A DNA stretch of 15,818 nucleotides from assembly GCA_004552615.1 (NCBI GenBank), contig SFNZ01000034.1:1-15818 (forward strand), in the 5' to 3' direction. Position numbers and translations under genes: made by a program. Position 1 is the stretch's first letter. The number at the start of each line of letters is the position of its first letter. Shown in pieces: positions 5,109 through 12,950 of this stretch. Source of the stretch: Bacteroidales bacterium. GTDB lineage: Bacteria; Bacteroidota; Bacteroidia; Bacteroidales; UBA932. Under the pieces are notes generated by a model. The model ran no database searches. It worked only from the letters and a program-made list of their open reading frames with translations, and was not told the DNA's origin.

Positions 5109-6749
5109 ATGAAGCTCAAACACTTATTTGTCGGTATGCTGGCCCTCGCGGCCTTCATATCCTGCAGCGAGGAGGATCATTATATGACCCTCTCCGAGAA
5201 AAAGCTCACTGTCGGAGAAGACGGAGGAAGCATTTCAGTCGACCTCTCCGCCAATGTCTATTATCGTGTAGTCAACAACAATGACTTCGTAACCATCGAG
5301 GCGGCTTCCAAGCAGGCCTCCACCACTACTTACCTGATCAATGTACAGCCGAATCCTGACCTCGAGGCCAGATCTGCAAGAATCAAGTTCATAGGCGACT
5401 ATGTCACTCCTCTTGCTTTCGATATCGTCCAGAGCGGTAAGGTGCCTGTAGGTGTATCTGTCGATGAAATTACCATCAAGGCAGAGGAAACCGGAACATC
5501 GTTCATAATCCTCGGCGAGAAAGCCTGGACCGCAGTATGCGACAATCCTGATTTTGTCCTCAGCGCTACTTCAGGTGTCGGCGAGACCCGCGTGAATGTC
5601 ACCTGTCCGGCAAATACCGAGGAGCGTGAGATCACGGCTACCGTGACTGTCACCATCAACGGCGAGAAATTCTATGTGAAGATCATCCAGAGGGCCTTCC
5701 TTAAAGAGAAGATCGACATCAGTGCGGACGGACCGTCCAACTGCTACATCATCACGGAGCCGGACGGCTACAGGTTCAAGGCTACAGTCCGTGGTAACGG
5801 ATATCTCCCTGAATCCTGCACAGGTGAACTCACTGCTGATATCAAGCCGGCTTCTGCAGGCCTGCTCTGGTGCTCATATAATACTGCCACCGCTCCTGCA
5901 GCAGACGAGATTATAAGCGATGTTGCCCTCAAGGGTGACTATATCGAGTTCAAGACCAAGCTCGCGGGCGTTTCCGCAAATGCAGTCATCGCTGCTTACG
6001 ACGAGGCAGGAAAGATTCTCTGGACCTGGCATATCTGGATTACCGACGAGCCTCAGACTGCTGAAATCGGCGGTGCAAACTGGATGGACCGCAACCTCGG
6101 AGCCACTTGCGCCAACATCAAGGCTGACGCGAGAAGCATCGGACTTCTCTATCAGTGGGGAAGGAAAGACCCTATGAGAAGTGCAAGCGATTATGAAAAC
6201 GATGATTTCATCGCGACATATCCTGCGTTCACCGCAGACGAGATCAATGTGGATGAGAATACGACCATCGCCACTTCCATCGAGAATCCGACGGTATTCA
6301 TCAATACTTATCCTGGCGGCGCTGGCCCTAAGGACTGGGTCTTCGCAGCGAACCATGAAGACAGGTGGATGGATGAGAAGAAGACAATGTTCGACCCATG
6401 TCCTGTCGGATACAAAGTCCCTTCAAATGCCCAGTGGTGTGCATTTGCAGAGGCGGCAGGCCTTCCGTCAGGATCTACCAAGTACTCAAAGAACGAAGCA
6501 TGCAAGGCTGCATACAATGGTACTGAACATGTCTTCGAGACATCAATGTGGAGTTTGCCTCTCGGTGGTATCCTCAGTTACAATGACGGTACCAAGTTCG
6601 TGGACTGCGGAGTTACCGGCCGTTATGAGAGCAGCACTGCGACAACATCTCCATCCGCATTTTACCTTAACGCCAATGGTACTGCATGCAACTTCTCCAA
6701 TGCTGCTACCCGTGGCCATGCAGGTGCGATGCGTTGTGTCAAAGAATAA
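5109..6749 (+). CDS. BACON- and FISUMP-domain surface lipoprotein
   Basis: Predicted 546-aa outer-membrane lipoprotein. Signal peptide MKLKHLFVGMLALAAFIS ends at lipidated Cys19, followed by acidic residues (SEEDH) that favour surface export. Two BACON-like beta-sandwich repeats span about residues 28-110 and 115-198. A middle domain with SNCYIITEPDGYRFKA and ILWTWHIWITD (about 209-313) resembles those in Bacteroidota surface proteins. The C-terminal region (about 320-546) has the FISUMP pattern: NWMDRNLGA, LLYQWGRKDP, FDPCPVGYKVPS, W-x-LPLGG and a terminal RCVKE. ATG 5109 gives the lipoprotein signal; the longer open frame from 4971 merely overlaps the previous gene. It ends 11 bases before SusC and was probably translated in series. 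It may act as a surface glycan- or ligand-binding protein, but binding is inferred from position and domains. Its place before SusC, not after SusD, is unusual. Confidence 0.88.
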   Translation: MKLKHLFVGMLALAAFISCSEEDHYMTLSEKKLTVGEDGGSISVDLSANVYYRVVNNNDFVTIEAASKQASTTTYLINVQPNPDLEARSARIKFIGDYVTPLAFDIVQSGKVPVGVSVDEITIKAEETGTSFIILGEKAWTAVCDNPDFVLSATSGVGETRVNVTCPANTEEREITATVTVTINGEKFYVKIIQRAFLKEKIDISADGPSNCYIITEPDGYRFKATVRGNGYLPESCTGELTADIKPASAGLLWCSYNTATAPAADEIISDVALKGDYIEFKTKLAGVSANAVIAAYDEAGKILWTWHIWITDEPQTAEIGGANWMDRNLGATCANIKADARSIGLLYQWGRKDPMRSASDYENDDFIATYPAFTADEINVDENTTIATSIENPTVFINTYPGGAGPKDWVFAANHEDRWMDEKKTMFDPCPVGYKVPSNAQWCAFAEAAGLPSGSTKYSKNEACKAAYNGTEHVFETSMWSLPLGGILSYNDGTKFVDCGVTGRYESSTATTSPSAFYLNANGTACNFSNAATRGHAGAMRCVKE

Positions 6750-6760
6750 ATATCTGTATT

Positions 6761-9700
6761 ATGAATAAGATGATAATCAGCGCAATATGCGCATTGTTGA
6801 TAAACGTGTCACTCTTCGCGCAAGGTATTGTGAAAGGAGTCGTGACAGACAAGAAAGGTGAGATCGTCCCTGGCGCCATGGTCCTGAACAAGGACAACGG
6901 CAAATGGGCAACCTCCGACATCAATGGTGAATTCAGGGTAGAGGGCACTTCAAAGGGCAATACACTTGAAATCACTTGCATGGGCTTCCAGACGGCAAGC
7001 ATAGTTTATCAGGGAGAATCAGTCCTCAAGGTAGTTCTTGAGGACGATGCCCTCCAGCTCGAGGAAACAGTCGTAATCGGTTACGGTACCGTGAAGAAGA
7101 AAGACCTCACCGGTGCAGTGGGCGTGCTCGGCAATGACCTCATCCAGCAGCAGACGGCGACCCAGCTCTCCCAGAGCCTCCAGGGAACTATCCCGGGACT
7201 TACCGTCACACGTTCCAGTTCCATGCCGGGTGCCAGCGCATCCCTCCAGATTCGTGGTGTGACCAGTATCAACGGCTCGTCCCCTCTCATTCTCGTGGAC
7301 GGTATTTCCGTCAGCAGCATTGACCAGGTGTCGAGTGATGATGTGGAGCAGATTACCGTCCTCAAGGACGCTGCATCAGCTTCCATCTACGGTTCCAGGG
7401 CAGCTGCCGGAGTCATCCTCATCACCACTAAAGGTGCGAAGGAAGGAGACCTCAGCATCAACTACAACGGCGAATACTCCATGGTAACCGCTACCCAGTG
7501 GGCCGAGTACCTCACCGACCCGTACAACTACATGACCATGTTCAACGAGTATAAGTGGAACGATGCAGGATGTCCGGAAGGTGGTGACTACCAGACCTAT
7601 CCGAAGGACTATATCGAGAATTACGCCGCCAACAACGCGATGGATCCGATAGAGTATCCGAACTTCAACTGGAAGGACAATATCGTCAAGAATTTCGCCA
7701 ACCAGCACAGGCACAAGATAAGCGTGGCATACGGAAACAGCATCATCAAGACCAGGGCTTCCGTCGGCTATGAGAATACTGACGCCCTTTACGAGGGTTC
7801 CAACTACGAGAGGACTGACGCCCGCATCAGGAACAACATCAAGATTACCAAGCGTGTGAGCGCAGACGTTGACTTCTCGTTCAAGCATTCCACCAAGGAG
7901 GATCCTACAGTGACCCCTCTTCAGGCTGCCAACATGTATCCGAGTATCTATCTCGGTCTCTATCCTGACGGACGTGTAGCTCCGAGCAAGACCGGTTCCA
8001 ACTCTCTCGGTATCATCAGGGAAGGTGGCCAGAAGACCAACAGGAGTGACCTCATCACCGCCAAGTTCGCCCTCACCTACAAACCTGTTGACGGACTCGA
8101 CATCACGGCTTCATACAGCCCTCAGTATGCCATGACGAAGACCAAGACCTTCAGCAAGGCAGTCCCTTACTATGATGCTTACGACACGAACGTTATTCTC
8201 GGATACCTCAGCGGCCACAACACCACTGACCTCACCGAGACCCGTTCCGACTACAATTCCTATCAGATCCAGGCCGTTGCGAATTACAACAAGTCATTCG
8301 CAGACGCTCACAACCTTTCTGTGATGGCCGGTTACGAGGAATATTACTATTTCCACGAGTCCCTCACCACCTCCACTACTGACATGGAACTCAAGAACTT
8401 CCCGTATATGGACCTCGCCAACAAGGACAATCTCTCAGTCAGCGGTGATGCATACGAGAACGGTTACAGGTCAGTTTTCGGCCGCGTGATGTATAATTAC
8501 AAGAATCGCTACTACGTACAGGCCAATTTCAGAACTGACGGTTCCAGCCGTTTCGCCAAGGGATACAGATGGGGATTCTTCCCTTCAGCATCCGTGGGCT
8601 GGGTACTCTCCAATGAGAAATTCATGGCCAACGTGAAGCCGATCAATCATTTGAAGGTCCGCGCATCCATCGGTACCCTCGGCAACGAGCGCATCGGAAA
8701 CTATCCTTACCAGACCAGCATCACCTTCAACAATGCCGTGATGTACGACGGAGAAGGCAAGGCTGCCACATCGCAGCTGACCGCTGCCCAAGTTGCCCTC
8801 GCAGTCAGGGATATCAGCTGGGAAACCACCTGGACATACGACATCGGAGCAGACATCAGCCTGCTTGACAACAGGCTCAGTCTCACCGGAGACTATTTCT
8901 TCAAGGAGACCAAGGACATGCTTCTCGCAGTGGAGATCCCTTCATTCACCGGATTCGGCAACCCTACCAAGAATGCCGGAACGATGCACACCAGGGGATG
9001 GGAGTTCAAGATTGACTGGGCTGACCGGAAAGGTGACTTTACTTACGGTGTCGGCTTCAACCTCTCCGACAGCAAGTCCATCATGGGCGACCTGAACGGC
9101 AAGGTGGTTCTCGGTGACAACATCATCAAGGAAGGCGAGGAATATCATGCATGGTACGGCTACAAGAGCAACGGTATCATCCGCTCCGAGGAGCAGCTTC
9201 TCTCAGGAGCAGGGCAGCTTCTCGCGACAGTCGGATGCGGTGATGTCCAGTACAAGGACCTCGGCGGAAACGTCTATGTGGACGAGAACGGTGTCGAGCA
9301 CAACGACCCTGACGGAAAGATCAGCGCCGACTATGACAAGACCATCCTCGGTAGCTCGCTCCCTCATTATATATTCGGAGGTTATGTGAATCTCGGATGG
9401 AAGGGCCTCAATCTCGGAATTATGTTCAACGGTGTTGGCAAGCAGAATGTAAGGCTTGCCGAGTACATGGTACGTCCGTTCGCAGGCCAGTGGCTTTCCG
9501 CACCTGCAGTCCTCATGAACGGTGACGGGACCCGCAACTACTGGAGTATGTACAATACCGAAGCACAGAATGCCAAGGCCGAGTATCCGCGTCTGAGCTA
9601 TACCAGCGCCGAGAAGAACAACTACCAGATGTCCGACTTCTGGCTCGTGAACGGTGCATATTTCCGTGTGAAGAACATCAGCCTTTCCTACACCCTGCCT

Positions 9701-9862
9701 TCGGCTCCGCTGAAGAAGATCCATGTGAAGGGACTTCGCTTCTATTTCAATGTCGAGGATCCGTTCTGCATCAACAACTATCTCAAGGGATGGGACCCGG
9801 AGCAGACCACGAACTCATACATCGCACGTACTTACACTCTTGGAGTTGACCTTAAATTCTGA
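6761..9862 (+). CDS. SusC/RagA-family TonB-dependent outer-membrane transporter
   Basis: A 1033-aa outer-membrane beta-barrel that would import an oligomeric ligand captured by SusD, driven by TonB-ExbBD. The signal peptide ends near LFA-QG (residue 20/21). A carboxypeptidase-D-regulatory-like domain (GIVKGVVTDKKGEIVPGA onwards) covers about 22-95. The TonB-box region LEETVVIGYG is at about 100-109, then the plug with SLQIRGVTSINGSSPLILVDG (161-181) and the SusC hallmark LKDAASASIYGSRAAAGVIL (201-220). Barrel strands follow, ending in the aromatic C-terminus YTLGVDLKF. No STN domain precedes it, so it is probably not coupled to an anti-sigma factor. The start ATG 6761 yields the signal peptide; upstream codons to 6686 are the overlap with the previous gene. 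Its TGA stop shares its final A with the SusD ATG. Length is typical; substrate unknown. Confidence 0.96.
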   Translation: MNKMIISAICALLINVSLFAQGIVKGVVTDKKGEIVPGAMVLNKDNGKWATSDINGEFRVEGTSKGNTLEITCMGFQTASIVYQGESVLKVVLEDDALQLEETVVIGYGTVKKKDLTGAVGVLGNDLIQQQTATQLSQSLQGTIPGLTVTRSSSMPGASASLQIRGVTSINGSSPLILVDGISVSSIDQVSSDDVEQITVLKDAASASIYGSRAAAGVILITTKGAKEGDLSINYNGEYSMVTATQWAEYLTDPYNYMTMFNEYKWNDAGCPEGGDYQTYPKDYIENYAANNAMDPIEYPNFNWKDNIVKNFANQHRHKISVAYGNSIIKTRASVGYENTDALYEGSNYERTDARIRNNIKITKRVSADVDFSFKHSTKEDPTVTPLQAANMYPSIYLGLYPDGRVAPSKTGSNSLGIIREGGQKTNRSDLITAKFALTYKPVDGLDITASYSPQYAMTKTKTFSKAVPYYDAYDTNVILGYLSGHNTTDLTETRSDYNSYQIQAVANYNKSFADAHNLSVMAGYEEYYYFHESLTTSTTDMELKNFPYMDLANKDNLSVSGDAYENGYRSVFGRVMYNYKNRYYVQANFRTDGSSRFAKGYRWGFFPSASVGWVLSNEKFMANVKPINHLKVRASIGTLGNERIGNYPYQTSITFNNAVMYDGEGKAATSQLTAAQVALAVRDISWETTWTYDIGADISLLDNRLSLTGDYFFKETKDMLLAVEIPSFTGFGNPTKNAGTMHTRGWEFKIDWADRKGDFTYGVGFNLSDSKSIMGDLNGKVVLGDNIIKEGEEYHAWYGYKSNGIIRSEEQLLSGAGQLLATVGCGDVQYKDLGGNVYVDENGVEHNDPDGKISADYDKTILGSSLPHYIFGGYVNLGWKGLNLGIMFNGVGKQNVRLAEYMVRPFAGQWLSAPAVLMNGDGTRNYWSMYNTEAQNAKAEYPRLSYTSAEKNNYQMSDFWLVNGAYFRVKNISLSYTLPSAPLKKIHVKGLRFYFNVEDPFCINNYLKGWDPEQTTNSYIARTYTLGVDLKF

Positions 9863-11553
9863 TGATTATGAAAAAGATATATTATATCATAGCGGCGGCA
9901 CTCAGTCTGGGCTTCCTTTCCGGATGTGTGGATCTTGACATGAACCCGCCATCCTCGGCATCAAGCGAGAACTGGTATTCCGATGCCGATGAGCTTGCCA
10001 TTTCCCTGAACGACCTCTACAGGAAATCGTTCTACGGTATCGACATGGAGTTTTGGACTGACCGTCGTACGGATGACTGGGCCCAGAGGGATTATTCCTA
10101 TGAATTCACGAACGGCAGTGCGACTTCCGCAACCACCGCTTTCTCTGATTATTGGACCAATACCTATCGTGCGGTCAGCCGCTCGATCAGGGTTCTTGAA
10201 TCCATTGAGAAACTTGGTAATGGCCCTGAATATGAGGTTCTCGCAGCTGAGGCTCATTTCTTCCGCGCATATTTCTATGCACGCCTTGTGACCTGCTGGG
10301 GTGATGTTCCGTTCTATACCCGTTCCATCACGTCCGATGAGGCTTACGAAATGGGCAGGACAGACCAGGAAGTGGTCAAGAAACAGGTTTACGAGGACTA
10401 TGACGCAGCCATCGCAGGTCTTCCTGAAGACAATAACAATGGAGGTGTGAAGAGAGTGGACAAAGGAGCAGCGATAGCTCTCAAGGCAAGGGCAGCCATC
10501 TATTGGGGTGACTACGCCGAGTGTGCAAGACTCTGCAAGGAACTTATGGACATGGGGAAATACTCCCTCTATCCGGATTACGGCGAGCTTTTCCGCCAGA
10601 AATCCTATACCTGCGAGACCATTTTCTCCATCGCCAACGGATATGAGTACGAACAGTTTCAGAACATCAAGTCCTTCGTGCTCCGTACTGCAGGCGGTAC
10701 GGCAGTCGCCCAGCCTTCATGGGACCTCCTCGCTGCATACGAGTGCACCGACGGAAAGCTCATCACCGAGTCTCCGCTCTTCGACCCTCACAATCCGTAT
10801 GATAACCGCGACCCTCGTTGCTGCGAGACTTTCGCGAAGCCGGGCACTACCATTTACGGAGTCGTATTCGATCCGAGTCCGGTCGTGACCAAGGTTTACG
10901 ATTCTATTCAGGGCAAGGAGGTGAAGAACAAGGATACCAAGACAAACGACAACTATGCACCTTATAACGGTTGCTGCCTAAGGAAAGGTGCACAGGAAGA
11001 ATGGAGGACCGGTCTGTACAATGACAATCCTCAGATTATCATCCGCTATGCAGATGTTCTCCTGATGTATGCCGAGAGCAAGATTGAGCTCAACCAGATT
11101 GACGCGACTGTCCTGAACGCCATCAATGACGTGCGTGCACGTGCATACGGCGTGAAGCGAACAGATACCGACAAATATCCTTCCATCACCACTACGAACC
11201 AGAAGGAACTGAGGACTATCGTCCGCCGCGAGCGCCGTGTCGAGTTCCCTTGGGAGGGCCGCCGTTACTTCGACCTGAGGAGATGGGGATTGCTTGAGAA
11301 GTGCTACAGCCATCATTACTATGGTCTGCACAATGCCGCCAATCTCAAGACATATTACAGCAACGGCAATTATTTCTGGGCTTATACTCCGGAGATTGAC
11401 GAGGACGGTTTCGCTGATTTCACCAAGATGGAGGCTGACGGGCTTATCGTGAAGTATGGTCATCACCAGTACGATCCGAAGGTAGAGCTCTTCCCGATTC
11501 CTAACACCGAGATCATCATCAACAAGAATCTCGTGCAGAATCCTGGATATTAG
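9862..11553 (+). CDS. SusD/RagB-family nutrient-binding lipoprotein
   Basis: A 563-aa surface lipoprotein that caps the SusC barrel and binds its ligand. The signal peptide MIMKKIYYIIAAALSLGF leads to lipobox LSGC with Cys22. The N-terminal SusD-like region contains the AEAHFFRAYFYARLVTCWGDVPFYTR segment (129-154), a strong family hallmark. The C-terminal RagB/SusD region has RYADVLLMYAES, the RRERRVEFPWEGRRYFDLRRWG stretch and the ending LVQNPGY. The start may be ATG 9862, overlapping the SusC stop (TGATG), or ATG 9868 two codons later, which gives the more usual MKKIYY; the mature protein is the same. A 12-base gap leads to the MBL gene. Ligand class is not predictable from sequence, and no neighbouring CAZyme hints at a glycan. 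Confidence 0.95.
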   Translation: MIMKKIYYIIAAALSLGFLSGCVDLDMNPPSSASSENWYSDADELAISLNDLYRKSFYGIDMEFWTDRRTDDWAQRDYSYEFTNGSATSATTAFSDYWTNTYRAVSRSIRVLESIEKLGNGPEYEVLAAEAHFFRAYFYARLVTCWGDVPFYTRSITSDEAYEMGRTDQEVVKKQVYEDYDAAIAGLPEDNNNGGVKRVDKGAAIALKARAAIYWGDYAECARLCKELMDMGKYSLYPDYGELFRQKSYTCETIFSIANGYEYEQFQNIKSFVLRTAGGTAVAQPSWDLLAAYECTDGKLITESPLFDPHNPYDNRDPRCCETFAKPGTTIYGVVFDPSPVVTKVYDSIQGKEVKNKDTKTNDNYAPYNGCCLRKGAQEEWRTGLYNDNPQIIIRYADVLLMYAESKIELNQIDATVLNAINDVRARAYGVKRTDTDKYPSITTTNQKELRTIVRRERRVEFPWEGRRYFDLRRWGLLEKCYSHHYYGLHNAANLKTYYSNGNYFWAYTPEIDEDGFADFTKMEADGLIVKYGHHQYDPKVELFPIPNTEIIINKNLVQNPGY

Positions 11554-11565
11554 CATTTTCTGAAC

Positions 11566-12870
11566 ATGAATAAATTCATTTACATTTCATCTGTAGCAAT
11601 CCTGCTGTCCCTGACAGCAGGATGCTCTTCTAAAGACGACCCGACTCCGACAATCATTCAGCCGGGCGGCCCGGGTTCATCCGTGACCGAGACTAAACTT
11701 TCCGCATGGACGGAAGGCGAACTTGACATCCATTTCATCAATACCACTACAGGAGAATGCGCATTCATCATCATGCCTGACGGCACGCAGATGCTCGTGG
11801 ACGTGGCCAGCGCTGTCACTTCGGACGGTAATTCCGGCATAAAGTCAAGATGGAATCCGACGAAGAGAGGCAGCCAGATAATATCCGAATACATTTCCAA
11901 GTGCATGGAGTGGACGGGTAACAATACCATCGACTATTTCATGATCACCCATTTCCACGCTGACCACATGGGCACGTATTTCGCTTCCCATCCGAAGTCC
12001 TCCCACGGGAACTGGACTCTGAACGGGGCGACAGAGATTCTCGAGAAATACCCTGTCGGCAAGCTCGTGGACAGGGGATATCCGGACTACAATTATCCTT
12101 ACAACTGTTCGAAGACCTACAGCCAGGTTCCGAACTACCGTACCTGCGCAGACTGGTTCCAGAAGAACCAGGGGCTTGAGCGCGAAATCTTCAAGGCCGG
12201 CTCTGCCACCCAGTTCAAGGAACTCAGGAAGCCTTCGGAATATCCTGTCACCATCAGGAATATTTCCTGCAACGGCCAGTTCTGGACAGGAGCAGGCGAG
12301 AATGTCACAATGCAGTTCCCCAAGCTCGAGGAGATTCCTGCAGGGGCTTCAGGTGCTTCCACCGAGGCCTGCCCTTGCGAAAACTCCTGCAGCGGTACGA
12401 TCAAGATCACATACGGCCAATTTGACGCTTTCCTCGGAGGTGACACTTCCGTAAACGGAAAATCTTATTTCGCATGGAAGGATACCGAGAAGACGATTGC
12501 AGGGACGGTCGGCCAGGTGGAGGTCATGAAGGCCAATCACCACGGCAGCGTGGATGCCGACTATCCTGACATTCTCAATGCCCTCTCGCCTCAGGTGATG
12601 GTGATCAACGTATGGCAGGATGTGCAGCCTCGGCCGGACAATACCTGGAACCAGAGGATGGGCGTGATGACCGGGACGGATTTCTACATGACCAATCTCG
12701 CTTCGTCCAACAAGTCCTCGTTCACGACGGGCCTTTCGCTGATCAAGTCCGAGTACGGACATGTCGTCGTCAGGGTGCAGAAAGGCGGACTCAAGTACAA
12801 GGTCTATGCGTTGGACGACCAGAAATCAGACTTCTCTATACTCAAATCGAAGGAATATACGTCAAGGTAG
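11566..12870 (+). CDS. Metallo-beta-lactamase-fold lipoprotein hydrolase (ComEC-like)
   Basis: A 434-aa predicted lipoprotein: signal MNKFIYISSVAILLSLTAG, lipidated Cys20, then a Pro/Thr/Gly-rich linker (about 25-40). The hydrolase core starts with LDIHFINTTTGECAFIIMPDG, has the metal-binding HxHxDH motif in THFHADHMG (128-136), a second metal ligand in LGGD (Asp293) and ANHHGS (323-328). This pattern matches the MBL domain of ComEC/Rec2-like proteins, members of which act on phosphodiester or other ester-like bonds. A CPCENSC segment (269-275) sits where relatives have a plain Asn/Ser turn. It is the last gene of the SusCD operon and would act at the cell envelope. Its substrate is unknown: nuclease, phosphodiesterase or lactonase activity are all possible. 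The lipobox and codon usage fit the neighbouring genes. Confidence 0.87.
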   Translation: MNKFIYISSVAILLSLTAGCSSKDDPTPTIIQPGGPGSSVTETKLSAWTEGELDIHFINTTTGECAFIIMPDGTQMLVDVASAVTSDGNSGIKSRWNPTKRGSQIISEYISKCMEWTGNNTIDYFMITHFHADHMGTYFASHPKSSHGNWTLNGATEILEKYPVGKLVDRGYPDYNYPYNCSKTYSQVPNYRTCADWFQKNQGLEREIFKAGSATQFKELRKPSEYPVTIRNISCNGQFWTGAGENVTMQFPKLEEIPAGASGASTEACPCENSCSGTIKITYGQFDAFLGGDTSVNGKSYFAWKDTEKTIAGTVGQVEVMKANHHGSVDADYPDILNALSPQVMVINVWQDVQPRPDNTWNQRMGVMTGTDFYMTNLASSNKSSFTTGLSLIKSEYGHVVVRVQKGGLKYKVYALDDQKSDFSILKSKEYTSR

Positions 12871-12882
12871 CTTCCACCGGCA

Positions 12883-12912
12883 TTTGAAAATCGCCGGAAA
12901 TGCTTATTTTTG
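12883..12912 (+). promoter_or_regulatory. Promoter of cstA
   Basis: TTTG at 12883-12886 and TATTTTTG at 12905-12912 match both elements of the Bacteroidota housekeeping promoter, with an 18-base spacer. Predicted initiation is about 30-35 bases before the ATG at 12951. This separates cstA from the SusCD operon. A CCGGC/GCCGG inverted repeat (12877-12881 and 12893-12897) overlaps the -33 element and spacer and could be a regulatory site or a residual terminator of the upstream operon. Confidence 0.65.
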
Positions 12913-12950
12913 CATTTCGAACACTATCTGAATCAAACGGAATTATCTAT

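Noticed and set aside
6686..6760. N-terminal extension of SusC
   Set aside because: It overlaps the preceding gene and precedes a normal signal peptide starting at ATG 6761.
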